Origin: Flavobacterium croceum DSM 17960
GTDB lineage: Bacteria; Bacteroidota; Bacteroidia; Flavobacteriales; Flavobacteriaceae
DNA length: 64,000 bases
Assembly: GCF_002917885.1 (NCBI RefSeq)
Contig: NZ_PQNY01000009.1
Span: 1-64,000 of the forward strand
Direction: 5' to 3'
Shown: piece by piece, positions 44,185 through 52,170 of the stretch
Position numbering within the stretch: position 1 is the first letter of the stretch
How the letters are laid out: every line of letters begins with the position of its first letter
Notes under the pieces: model-generated
Databases searched by the model: none
Seen by the model: only the letters and a program-made list of their open reading frames with translations
Told to the model about the DNA's origin: nothing
Translations under genes and position numbers: made by a program

Positions 44185-45305
44185 ATTTCAAGCATTTTAA
44201 TAAATTGGTTAGACAATGAATTTTCTTTTAATTTGTTTTCCATATAATTTTCGGTAAATGTTATATCCATAAGTTGTTCTATTTTCTTTTTTGTTCGGCT
44301 TCGGGTACGCTTACAATCAATCAATTTAAGCGGATAGAGTAGGGCTACTTTATCACAACCTTTCTGTACTAATTCAAACATATAATAACTAATAAGTTTA
44401 TCCATAGGCGATAAATCTGAAGAAACGGAAAACTCACGTTTTTCATAGTAATATTTTAACTGCACATTACAAATCGTATCAAGTTCGATTTGAGAAAGCG
44501 TAAACAAATCGTTAACAGTCTGTAGTTTTTCAACGCTTGTAACGTGCTTTTTAAGTACATTATCTTTGTGTTTGGCGTTCTTAATAGTCATTTCTTTACG
44601 AATGATATTATCAATTTTTAAACCTTGTTTAATCTGTGGAAAAATGAACGCATTATAAAATTCTGTAGAGTTATTAATCAACTCAAATGCTTTGTTATAG
44701 AATTTTACAAACGGATTGCCAATACTTGCAGTTTCACGTTTTGAAAAAGTCAAACCGAAATTGTCATCAACACGCATATTTTCACGCTTTGGGAATATTT
44801 CTACAAGATGCTTTTTAGATTGCTTTACCATATGGTGAAGCATAACTAAAGCAGATTTATAAGCATTAAACTCTAAATGATAATTAACGCATAAATCAAT
44901 ATCATTAACAGTTGATTGCAAAAAAGTATCAACTGTAATTTCAATAATTCCGTGCGAGTTTATGAAGTTTACAACATCAGTAACATTGTCTTTATTTAGA
45001 CCTTGAAAATATTTGTATTTGAGCATTTTAGTAGATACAGTAATACAAATCATTTCTTTAGTTTCTTTAGTTTTTGGATGTGTCCAAACAACTTTTGAAA
45101 AACGAAATTTTATTCCGTCAGTTTCTAAATATACAGGTCTTGGATTGTGCAACTCGTCAATTATTTCTGCTGTATCATCGTAAAAAACTTTGTAAGGAGT
45201 TACGAGTTTATAATCTTTTACGATAATTTTGTCCAATTCGACAAATACGGTCATCGAATCTATAGACGCTTTATTTAGTGGTATGTCAAATATATTTTGT
45301 AACAT
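44178..45305 (-). CDS. Candidate rolling-circle replication initiator
   Basis: 375 residues from the ATG at 45305 (TTG at 45317 is an in-frame alternative). N-terminal beta-rich part (SIDSMTVFVELDKIIV), a segment with VNDIDLCVNYHLEF, the characteristic FVKFYNKAFEL with candidate catalytic Tyr, IIRKEMTIKNAKH, and a helical, basic C-terminus with RTRSRTKKKIEQL. This layout resembles Rep proteins of filamentous and other small ssDNA phages (gpII/Rep_trans type). It is the first gene after the right dif site and the largest of the element. Confidence 0.7.
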   Translation of the reverse strand: MLQNIFDIPLNKASIDSMTVFVELDKIIVKDYKLVTPYKVFYDDTAEIIDELHNPRPVYLETDGIKFRFSKVVWTHPKTKETKEMICITVSTKMLKYKYFQGLNKDNVTDVVNFINSHGIIEITVDTFLQSTVNDIDLCVNYHLEFNAYKSALVMLHHMVKQSKKHLVEIFPKRENMRVDDNFGLTFSKRETASIGNPFVKFYNKAFELINNSTEFYNAFIFPQIKQGLKIDNIIRKEMTIKNAKHKDNVLKKHVTSVEKLQTVNDLFTLSQIELDTICNVQLKYYYEKREFSVSSDLSPMDKLISYYMFELVQKGCDKVALLYPLKLIDCKRTRSRTKKKIEQLMDITFTENYMENKLKENSLSNQFIKMLEIW

Positions 45306-45334
45306 TCTGATAATCAATTTGTTATAAAATACGC

Positions 45335-45362
45335 TTGCACTATAATTTATATTATGTAAAAT
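45335..45362. other. Right dif-like attachment site of the prophage
   Basis: XerC-type arm TTGCACTATAA, centre TTTATA, XerD-type arm TTATGTAAAAT. The XerD arm matches the E. coli arm in 10 of 11 bases and the whole site matches in 19 of 28, by eye. The better of the two sites; the rep start is about 30 bases away. Confidence 0.85.
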
Positions 45363-45373
45363 AGAAAATTGGA

Positions 45374-45398
45374 GTTTTATAATGCATAATTATAAAAC
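45374..45398 (-). terminator. Palindrome after the endonuclease gene
   Basis: Stem GTTTTATAAT (45374-45383) with ATTATAAAAC (45389-45398). It is AT-rich and lies seven bases past the stop of the minus-strand nuclease gene, so a weak terminator is plausible. Confidence 0.5.
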
Positions 45399-45405
45399 GT
45401 ACTCT

Positions 45406-47385
45406 CTATTGCTTAATAAATTTAATTCGTGAGGCTGATTGATTTTTTTGAGAATAGATATTCAACAAATAAATGCCTGCTTTTAAATCATCAACAGAAA
45501 TACTAGTGCAAATATTAGTTTCAACAGATTTTAGTATTTGGCCCACAGTATTGACCATTTCAATTTTTGAAATCAAATCACAGTTATTTACCGTAATGAA
45601 ATTACCACTTGGATTTGGATAAACAAAAAATGCTTCTTTATCTAAACCATTTATTTGATTTGTAGCCAATGAATTATTCCAAATATCACCAAAATGAATT
45701 CCCCAAATATAATCGGCTAAGTTTGGTAAATCTATAAAAGGATTTCTGTTGTGTTGCCATGTGTAGATATAGTTATTTCTATTCATTTCAAAATCATCTC
45801 TCGGATCGAGAGTATTCCAATTTAACAATGTAGACAAATCACCTATTTGCCCTATGTTTTCTGCTGGATTTCCATTTACAACACTTAATCCATTATATCT
45901 AATAGCCATATAAAAAATGGCACGAGCAACATCGCCTTTCCAACTATTTACTGTAGTACTTGGCCCGTTGTAATCAACGCCATAGTTTCGATTATTTCTA
46001 GAAGAGTTTTCTTGCCCATCTACTGCTCTCATATGATGAGCATCTGTAAGCCCTGCCCCTATATCATTTGCATTACTAGCTTGCCAAACATTAATTCCAT
46101 CGGCAGATGTATTGTATAAATCGCCATAATTGCCTCTTGATTGACAAAATATATGCTCTCTATTCCATTTCCCAATAATACTATTTCCTGTTTGTTGATC
46201 TAGTTTTGATCGTGGCTCTTCTGTATAAATTAGCCAAACTTGGTTATTATTCGCAGGATTTTGATCGGCATTTTTTAATATTTCCCAAACATCTCCATAA
46301 CTATGAGCTCTAACTTGGCTTGGATTTGCTATAATATTTTGTATAGCTTGCTTTAAAGCATTTCCTGAAAGCCCGTTTAACGAATCATAGTAACCATTTG
46401 GAATCGTAGGTGTAACATTTCCATAGGTAGGATTGGCAGGAGTTCCAAAATTTGAAACTAAATAATTGACATCTAAAACCCTAATAATGATATTATTGTT
46501 GTATAAACTAAACCCCGTTGGAATGTTTGAAATTACTATTTTTAACTCTTTATCTCCATCATTTACCAAATCATTTACAACATTAATGGTTGCGCTTGCA
46601 CTATTCGTTCCCGCAGTTATAGTGGCTGTACAACTACCTAAATAGTCTGATGTGGTAAAATTTCCATTAGTAATTGTAAAATCTAAAGTGGTATTTTGTG
46701 TTACATTTGAAGTTGTAGTAAAAGTTACCACCAAATTATCTCCTTCATTCACTATATTTCCATTTACGCTAGTAGAAATATAGTTAAGCACTACTCCACT
46801 CCCATCGTTGTTTGCTCCAGGCGTAGGAGTTGCTAATTCGTAACTACCGTCGTTTTTTCTTTGAATAGACTTAGAAACTGTAGTTGTTTGATTTTCATAG
46901 ATGCATGTAGTGGTATTTAAAGCAGTCATTAAAGCTGTTGGGCAAACTGTTGTAGAATTGGTATATCCCAAACTATGAATTAATCCGTTGCTATGTGCTA
47001 CAGTACCCGTTGGAAAATCAGAGGCGTTACCCTGATATAAAGCAACGGCATCGGGACCATTTTGTAATGTTGCACTCGGAAAAATAATAGCAGGCGTTGG
47101 AGAAACTTGAGCATTACCAAAATGAATAATTCCATTAATATCTGTACTATAGGTATCCAAATCTATGGCATAATAGCTAATATTAGACAAACCATTGGTA
47201 GCCCCATTAAAAAAAACTAAAACATAGCCATCTAAAGACATATTTGGCGTACTAGATTTAAGTTCTATAAATTCTAAATTGTCTGTACTAGGCGTATCAG
47301 CGTCCAATTCATTGATTACAATCTGACCAAGACTGCTCCAACTCATAAGTAGAGTAAAGAATATATAAAGTGCGGTATTCTTCAT
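45406..47385 (-). CDS. T9SS-secreted endonuclease I family nuclease
   Basis: 659 residues from the ATG at 47385, where the signal peptide (LYIFFTLLMSWSSLGQ) starts. Then a lamin-tail-like domain (INELDADTP...FIELKS, about 20-180), a Calx-beta-like domain (about 200-305), the endonuclease I domain (about 330-590) with WNREHIFCQSRG and DAHHMRAVDGQENSSRNN, and a type A T9SS sorting domain (from VYPNPSG, last about 75 residues). It would degrade extracellular DNA. Located beside a phage attachment site, but with its own promoter and native architecture it is a host gene. Confidence 0.9.
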   Translation of the reverse strand: MKNTALYIFFTLLMSWSSLGQIVINELDADTPSTDNLEFIELKSSTPNMSLDGYVLVFFNGATNGLSNISYYAIDLDTYSTDINGIIHFGNAQVSPTPAIIFPSATLQNGPDAVALYQGNASDFPTGTVAHSNGLIHSLGYTNSTTVCPTALMTALNTTTCIYENQTTTVSKSIQRKNDGSYELATPTPGANNDGSGVVLNYISTSVNGNIVNEGDNLVVTFTTTSNVTQNTTLDFTITNGNFTTSDYLGSCTATITAGTNSASATINVVNDLVNDGDKELKIVISNIPTGFSLYNNNIIIRVLDVNYLVSNFGTPANPTYGNVTPTIPNGYYDSLNGLSGNALKQAIQNIIANPSQVRAHSYGDVWEILKNADQNPANNNQVWLIYTEEPRSKLDQQTGNSIIGKWNREHIFCQSRGNYGDLYNTSADGINVWQASNANDIGAGLTDAHHMRAVDGQENSSRNNRNYGVDYNGPSTTVNSWKGDVARAIFYMAIRYNGLSVVNGNPAENIGQIGDLSTLLNWNTLDPRDDFEMNRNNYIYTWQHNRNPFIDLPNLADYIWGIHFGDIWNNSLATNQINGLDKEAFFVYPNPSGNFITVNNCDLISKIEMVNTVGQILKSVETNICTSISVDDLKAGIYLLNIYSQKNQSASRIKFIKQ

Positions 47386-47400
47386 TTGCAAAATTTTTAA

Positions 47401-47408
47401 CAAAGATA
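47401..47408 (-). promoter_or_regulatory. -7 box for the endonuclease gene
   Basis: Minus-strand TATCTTTG, 15 bases before the ATG at 47385. Confidence 0.6.
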
Positions 47409-47495
47409 CTATTTCGATGAATAATATATTTTCTAAAAGTTATCAAAAAAATAAAGAGTTATTAACATTTTTTTTAATTTTTGTGGTATTTATAA

Positions 47496-47503
47496 TATAT
47501 TTG
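47496..47503 (+). promoter_or_regulatory. -7 box for LUD-cdsA-psd operon
   Basis: TATATTTG, 40 bases before the ATG at 47544. Confidence 0.6.
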
Positions 47504-47543
47504 AAAGTTTAAAATCTGTTTTCAGAACAGAAAACATTATTTT

Positions 47544-48143
47544 ATGAGTTTATTTAGAAAAATTTTCGGCACTCCTTCTGATGATTCTGAAGAAGAAAAA
47601 CAGAGCGAATACTATACCCCAAAGCCATCTAATTTACCTGTAGATGAGTTATTTACCATTAATTTTAAAAAAAATGGTGGTAAATTTATTTATTGTGAAG
47701 ATTTAGTCGAAGTTCGAGAACAATTTGAATTTATTCTCGAAGAAAATGATTGGTTTGAGGGCGAAGTTTTATGCTTTGAATCGAAACTTTTTAGCTTATT
47801 AGACGAAAACAAACTTTTATATCAAAATCCTAGCAAGCCCAATTTTTTTCTTGCTTCTTGCGAAAATCTTATTGCTGATGAAGGTTCAATACTTTTTTCT
47901 TCTTCACAAATAAAACAGTATAAACCTAATGAGCTACCCGATAATATTGTGATTTTGGCAACAACAAGCCAGATTATAGAGTCTAAAAGTGACGGATTGA
48001 GAATGATTAAGAAAAAATATGAAAAAGAATATCCTTCAAATATTACTACAATAAAATACTTTGAAAAAGTTAAAGAAGAAGATTTTTTAACTTATGGTAG
48101 TTGCACTAAAAATCTATATTTACTGCTTTTAGAAGATTTATAA
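47544..48143 (+). CDS. LUD-domain protein
   Basis: 199 residues, acidic. The domain shows FLASCENLIADEGSILFSSSQ, the LUD (LutB/LutC/DUF162) core where similar proteins have AEAGTIV, and NIVILATTSQI. Without the iron-sulfur cysteines of LutB it is LutC-like. No lut genes are adjacent. It begins an operon with cdsA and psd (one base gap to cdsA). Members of this kind in Flavobacteriia keep this place next to cdsA. Function unproven. Confidence 0.8.
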   Translation: MSLFRKIFGTPSDDSEEEKQSEYYTPKPSNLPVDELFTINFKKNGGKFIYCEDLVEVREQFEFILEENDWFEGEVLCFESKLFSLLDENKLLYQNPSKPNFFLASCENLIADEGSILFSSSQIKQYKPNELPDNIVILATTSQIIESKSDGLRMIKKKYEKEYPSNITTIKYFEKVKEEDFLTYGSCTKNLYLLLLEDL

Positions 48144-48144
48144 A

Positions 48145-49026
48145 ATGAATGAGACTCTAAAAAGAGCCCTATCGGGAGCAGTATACATTGTTCTTTTATT
48201 GTTTTGTATAATATATTCCAAAGAGAGTTTTTTTATCCTTTTTGGATTATTTATGCTTGTAGCATGTTATGAGTTTAGTAAATTGGTACACATAAATACC
48301 TATTTATCTTTAGTACTCGGTTTAGTTTTTTATTCTAGCATTATAGGTTTGGTGTTCTATCCAAAGTTTATCGAACATTTATTAAGTACAAAAATAGTAC
48401 TCAACATTAATTTAGTATACAATATCTTACTGGCATTTACTCTTGTCATTTCTATTCGATGCATCTTTTTTTTATTTTGCGATTCTGAAAAACAAATATC
48501 CGTTTTTTCCAAATATCTGTTTTTATTAGGTTACATAATTTTACCATTCTTATTTATTACTAAAATTTCATTTGGAGAGAAAAATTACAATAACAAAATT
48601 ATTATTGGACTATTTATATTAATTTGGACAAATGATACTTTTGCTTATTTAGTAGGAAAAAATTTTGGAAAACATAAATTATTAGAGAAAATTTCACCTA
48701 AAAAAACCATTGAAGGTTTTGCAGGAGGCGTTTTATTTGCCATGTTAGCCGCTGCCCTACTTTCAAAATTTTATATCAAGCCCAACCCTTCGTTCCAAAA
48801 TACATCATATCTAATTTGGATTTTTATAGCTCTTATTGCTGGAGTTGTAGGTACTATTGGCGACTTAATTGAATCTAAATTTAAAAGGTTGGCAGGTGTA
48901 AAAGATAGCGGAAGCATTATGCCTGGACACGGAGGCATATTAGACCGCTTGGATAGTATTATATTTGTAGCACCTTTTATATATTTGTTTTACCAAATCT
49001 TATATTATATATCAAACTATGCTTAG
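48145..49026 (+). CDS. cdsA: Phosphatidate cytidylyltransferase
   Basis: 293 residues with about eight membrane segments. The C-terminal signature is DSGSIMPGHGGILDRLDSI. It makes CDP-diacylglycerol for phospholipid synthesis in the inner membrane. It overlaps psd by eight bases. Confidence 0.95.
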   Translation: MNETLKRALSGAVYIVLLLFCIIYSKESFFILFGLFMLVACYEFSKLVHINTYLSLVLGLVFYSSIIGLVFYPKFIEHLLSTKIVLNINLVYNILLAFTLVISIRCIFFLFCDSEKQISVFSKYLFLLGYIILPFLFITKISFGEKNYNNKIIIGLFILIWTNDTFAYLVGKNFGKHKLLEKISPKKTIEGFAGGVLFAMLAAALLSKFYIKPNPSFQNTSYLIWIFIALIAGVVGTIGDLIESKFKRLAGVKDSGSIMPGHGGILDRLDSIIFVAPFIYLFYQILYYISNYA

Positions 49027-49693
49027 AATTAAATGGCTTTCTTTTCATGAAGAAGGAGCAAAAATTATCTTAATAGCTACTTTTATTGCTGTTGCTATTA
49101 TTATGGGAGTACATTATATTGTAGAAACCCCTATATGGCTTGTAAAAACAATACAAATAGCAGCATTGCTCATGCTTATTATGGTTTTACAATTTTTTAG
49201 AAACCCTGCAAGACCACTTACCCCCAACGATAAATACATAACAGCTCCAGTAGATGGAAAAGTTGTTGTAATTGAAGAAGTTGAAGAACCTGAATATTTT
49301 AAAGATAAAAGACTACAAGTATCTATATTTATGTCGCCTATTAATGTACATGTTACTCGATATGCTACAAGCGGAAAGGTAAAATATAGTAAATACCATC
49401 CTGGTAAATATCTAGTAGCTTGGCATCCAAAAGCTAGTACCGAAAATGAAAGAACAACTATTGTAGTAGAGAACACTAACTTTGGAGAAGTTATGTATAG
49501 ACAAATTGCGGGCGCTCTAGCAAAACGTATTGTAAACTATGCTAAAGAAGGAACTTTTGTGAAGCAAGGTGCTGATGCTGGTTTTATAAAATTTGGTTCT
49601 AGAGTTGATATTTACTTACCTTTGGGAACCGAAATTAATGTGAAAATTGGAGAAAAAGCAGTAGGCAACAAAACTATTATTGCAACAAAATAA
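49019..49693 (+). CDS. psd: Phosphatidylserine decarboxylase proenzyme
   Basis: 224 residues of the short (archaetidylserine-type) group. Two membrane segments lie at about 14-52, then FFRNPARPLT, INVHVTRYATSG and the self-cleavage site GSRVDIYLP with Gly-Ser near residue 190. It makes phosphatidylethanolamine, following the CDP-DAG produced by CdsA. Confidence 0.93.
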   Translation: MLRIKWLSFHEEGAKIILIATFIAVAIIMGVHYIVETPIWLVKTIQIAALLMLIMVLQFFRNPARPLTPNDKYITAPVDGKVVVIEEVEEPEYFKDKRLQVSIFMSPINVHVTRYATSGKVKYSKYHPGKYLVAWHPKASTENERTTIVVENTNFGEVMYRQIAGALAKRIVNYAKEGTFVKQGADAGFIKFGSRVDIYLPLGTEINVKIGEKAVGNKTIIATK

Positions 49694-49694
49694 T

Positions 49695-49973
49695 ATGAAT
49701 AGCGAACTGGATATAAGGTTTCAAAAAGCCGTTGAATTGGCAAATACAATGTCGCAAAGTAATTTGCCTCAAGATATTCAATTGCGCCTTTATGCTAGTT
49801 ACAAACAAGCAATATCTGGTACAACACATCCAAAAACCAATTATTTAAATTATTTAGATTTACGAAGCGCTTTTAAGATGAATGCTTGGTTACAAATAAG
49901 TCATTTATCGCAAGATGAAGCAAAAGAAATGTATATAAGTTTAATAAACGAATGTAACAATACATCAATTTAA
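49695..49973 (+). CDS. Acyl-CoA-binding protein
   Basis: 92 residues from the ATG at 49695 (a TTG at 49680 lies inside psd). Four-helix pattern: LDIRFQKAVELANTM, LPQDIQLRLYASYKQAISGTT, where family members have LKLYGLYKQATVGD, and AWLQISHLSQDEAKEMYI. It binds long-chain acyl-CoA. Its position after psd fits a role in lipid supply. Bacterial copies are common in Bacteroidota. Confidence 0.88.
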   Translation: MNSELDIRFQKAVELANTMSQSNLPQDIQLRLYASYKQAISGTTHPKTNYLNYLDLRSAFKMNAWLQISHLSQDEAKEMYISLINECNNTSI

Positions 49974-49985
49974 TTACGTTTTGCA

Positions 49986-50765
49986 ATGATGAAGAAAACA
50001 TTTACATATTTATTGGTTTGCACAACACAATTATTTATTTTTTCTTGTAAGGATAAAAAACTAACCGAAGTTACAGTAGAAGTTCCATTGCCCGAAAATC
50101 AAGAAAAAGTGATTACGCAAAGTAGCCCAAAAGATGTCAAGGCAACCGAAGGTTATTTTCAATTATATACACTTCCTTTTGAATACAATGCTTTAGCTCC
50201 CCATATTGATTCGCAAACCATGGAGAATCATTATTCTAAACACTATTTAACATACACCAACAATACCAATAAGTTACTTGCCGATGTAGAAGATAAATCG
50301 TTATCTGTAGAAGATTTATTAAAAAAATTGGATCTTACAAGTATAGATTTACGAAATAATTTAGGTGGATACTACAACCATACGTTATTTTTTGAGATAT
50401 TATCACCCAAAGCTTCCGAAAAACCAACAGACACTTTAATGGGAGCTATCCATGCCACATTTGGTGATTTTGATAATTTTAAGAAAGAATTTTCAACAGC
50501 CGCAGAAAAACAATTTGGTTCTGGTTGGGCATGGTTGGTTGTTGATAAAGAAGGTAAGTTACAAATTACTACGAGTCAAAATCAAGACAATCCGTTAATG
50601 CCAAAACAACCCATTCAAGGAACACCTGTACTATGTATTGATGTTTGGGAACATGCTTATTACTTATCATATCAATACAAACGACGTAAATATATTGATG
50701 CATTTTTTAATTGTATAGATTGGAAAAAAGTACAAGAAAAATATGAAAACGCTATTAAAAAATAG
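49986..50765 (+). CDS. sodA: Fe/Mn superoxide dismutase with lipoprotein signal
   Basis: 259 residues, longer than cytoplasmic SOD because of a signal peptide with lipobox (LFIFSC, Cys about 22) and a linker of about 35 residues. The SOD part starts YFQLYTLPF. Metal ligands are in SKHYLTY, YYNHTLFF, and IDVWEHAYY (Asp and His). FGSGWAWLV is characteristic. The lipid anchor places the enzyme in the periplasm or outer membrane, where it removes external superoxide. Metal choice cannot be read. Confidence 0.92.
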   Translation: MMKKTFTYLLVCTTQLFIFSCKDKKLTEVTVEVPLPENQEKVITQSSPKDVKATEGYFQLYTLPFEYNALAPHIDSQTMENHYSKHYLTYTNNTNKLLADVEDKSLSVEDLLKKLDLTSIDLRNNLGGYYNHTLFFEILSPKASEKPTDTLMGAIHATFGDFDNFKKEFSTAAEKQFGSGWAWLVVDKEGKLQITTSQNQDNPLMPKQPIQGTPVLCIDVWEHAYYLSYQYKRRKYIDAFFNCIDWKKVQEKYENAIKK

Positions 50766-50776
50766 CGTTTTTATTT
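50746..50776 (+). terminator. Terminator after the SOD gene
   Basis: Stem AAAACGCTATT (50746-50756) with AATAGCGTTTT (50761-50771), followed by T. The stop codon lies inside the stem, and the stop of the converging bcp gene abuts it. Confidence 0.85.
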
Positions 50777-51223
50777 TAATATTTGTCGAGTGTGTTCTTT
50801 TGTTTTTACATCGGTAATAATATCCTCTAGTATTCCTTGTTCATTTATTATAAATGTTGTTCTGTGAATACCGTCAAATTCTCTTCCCATAAACTTTTTT
50901 GGTCCCCAAACTTTATAAGCCATAATTACACTTTTATCAACATCTGCCAATAAAGGGAAGGGCAAATTATTTTTTTCTGCGAACTTTAATTGTGCCTTTT
51001 CAGTATCGGCACTTACTCCCAATACCACATAATTTTGAGCGAGAAAACGTTCGTAATTATCTCGTAAATCGCAAGCTTCTGTCGTGCAACCAGGAGTACT
51101 TGCTTTTGGGTAAAAAAACAAAACCACTTTTTTTCCAGCATAATCTGCCAATTTGTGGGTTTTCCCATTTTGATCTAAAGCAACAAAATCGGGTGCTTTA
51201 TCTCCTATTTTTAACGTAGTCAT
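50771..51223 (-). CDS. bcp: Thioredoxin-dependent thiol peroxidase Bcp
   Basis: 150 residues from the ATG at 51223 (a longer frame from 51268 runs through the promoter region). Peroxidatic Cys in YPKASTPGCTTEACDLRD, with the second Cys five residues later (atypical 2-Cys layout), and VWGPKKFMGREFDGIHRTTF. It reduces peroxides with thioredoxin. Confidence 0.95.
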   Translation of the reverse strand: MTTLKIGDKAPDFVALDQNGKTHKLADYAGKKVVLFFYPKASTPGCTTEACDLRDNYERFLAQNYVVLGVSADTEKAQLKFAEKNNLPFPLLADVDKSVIMAYKVWGPKKFMGREFDGIHRTTFIINEQGILEDIITDVKTKEHTRQILK

Positions 51224-51292
51224 ATCTATAATTTTATTTATAATATTATTTTTGCTTAAATATACCATTTATTGTTTTCAAAATAACTAAAA

Positions 51293-51955
51293 ATGACAAA
51301 AAAGGAACGTGCAACATTTGTTATAAATACGTTAAATTCATTATACCCCGAAGTGCCTATACCTTTGGATCACAAAGATGCTTACACACTTTTAATCGCT
51401 GTACTATTATCGGCTCAATGTACTGATGCGCGTGTGAATACGATAACTCCTCTCCTATTTTCTAAGGCTGACAATCCGTATGATATGGTGAAAATGTCTG
51501 TAGAAGAAATTGAAAAAATCATCAAACCTTGTGGCTTATCTCCAATGAAATCTAAAGGCATTTTTGGTTTATCGCATATACTTATTGATAAATACAATGG
51601 TAAGGTGCCTCAATCTTTTGAAGCCTTAGAAGCCTTACCTGCTGTAGGGCACAAAACGGCAAGTGTAGTAATGAGTCAAGCTTTTGGTGTCCCTGCATTT
51701 CCTGTAGATACGCATATACATAGATTACTGTATCGATGGAATTTATCCAACGGAAAATCGGTACAACAAACCGAAAAAGATGCTAAAAATATCTTCCCTG
51801 AATATCTTTGGAATATACTTCATCTTCAAATTATTTATTATGGAAGAGAATATTCGCCTGCTCGAGGCTGGAATTTAGAAAACGATATTATTACAAAAAC
51901 TATAGGAAGAAAATCTGTTCTAAATGAGTTTTATAAAAACAAAACATCTCGATAA
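51293..51955 (+). CDS. nth: Endonuclease III-like DNA glycosylase without the iron-sulfur cluster
   Basis: 220 residues. The helix-hairpin-helix LPAVGHKTASVVMSQ includes the catalytic Lys, and FPVDTHIHRLLYRW has the catalytic Asp. The C-terminal four-cysteine loop that holds [4Fe-4S] in E. coli Nth is absent: the region reads LQIIYYGREYSPARGWNLENDIITKTIG. It removes oxidised pyrimidines. I recall cluster-free Nth in other Flavobacteriaceae. Confidence 0.92.
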   Translation: MTKKERATFVINTLNSLYPEVPIPLDHKDAYTLLIAVLLSAQCTDARVNTITPLLFSKADNPYDMVKMSVEEIEKIIKPCGLSPMKSKGIFGLSHILIDKYNGKVPQSFEALEALPAVGHKTASVVMSQAFGVPAFPVDTHIHRLLYRWNLSNGKSVQQTEKDAKNIFPEYLWNILHLQIIYYGREYSPARGWNLENDIITKTIGRKSVLNEFYKNKTSR

Positions 51956-51981
51956 CAACAAAGGTATCGAGATGTTTTTTA
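51941..51981. terminator. Bidirectional terminator between nth and the 47-residue gene
   Basis: Fourteen-base-pair stem AAAACATCTCGATA (51941-51954) with TATCGAGATGTTTT (51965-51978). The nth stop codon lies in the left arm, and the stop of the minus-strand small gene adjoins the right arm. Confidence 0.85.
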
Positions 51982-52122
51982 GTTCACAATAGTTTCTAGT
52001 TTCATGTTGCCTATCGTAATTACTTTCAAGGCTTTAGAATAATTAAGTATGAAATTTATTGTTTCTTTTTTGGGTAACATTTTGGTTTTAATTACCAGTT
52101 TTCTAGAGTAAAGTTTTGCCAT
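51979..52122 (-). CDS. Small conserved-looking protein (47 residues)
   Basis: 47 residues starting MAKLYSRKLVIKTKM, containing LPKKETINFILNYSKALKV and ending KLETIVN. Basic head, amphipathic helix, short beta end. I recall very similar short proteins near sigma factor genes in Flavobacteriia. It lies 48 bases downstream of the sigma factor gene and ends at a terminator, so it could be co-transcribed. Function unknown. Confidence 0.6.
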   Translation of the reverse strand: MAKLYSRKLVIKTKMLPKKETINFILNYSKALKVITIGNMKLETIVN

Positions 52123-52170
52123 ATATTGCTTTGTTTTACTAAATAACGAACAATATATAGTATTATTGTA

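Larger units (their letters stand above)
39314..45362. mobile_element. Xer/dif-integrated prophage of a small non-tailed phage
   Basis: A block of minus-strand genes bounded by two dif-like sites, whose excised circle would be 6,021 bp. It encodes a candidate replication initiator, a DNA-methylase-like protein, a small DNA-binding-like protein, a candidate capsid protein, a peptidoglycan-hydrolase-like protein and several single-membrane-segment proteins. There is no integrase, terminase, portal or tail protein. Size and content fit small non-tailed ssDNA phages of flavobacteria (I recall Flavobacterium phage FLiP and ssDNA phages of Cellulophaga as the nearest concept). The missing integrase fits use of host XerC/XerD. 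Genes appear intact, so it may be active. Confidence 0.8.

Noticed and set aside
39314-45362. Filamentous (inovirus) prophage
   Set aside because: Dif integration and a Rep-like gene fit, but there is no Zot-like ATPase and no string of short coat proteins with signal peptides, and a transglycosylase-like protein with an RNNNPGN motif is present.
39314-45362. Remnant of a tailed prophage or an integrative conjugative element
   Set aside because: No terminase, portal, tail, relaxase or Tra gene. The block is compact, unidirectional and apparently intact.
45406-47385. Endonuclease I gene as phage cargo
   Set aside because: It lies outside the right dif-like site, has its own promoter box, and carries host-type secretion signals.
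49114-49476. 120-residue minus-strand frame inside psd
   Set aside because: Antisense to complete psd motifs, without support.
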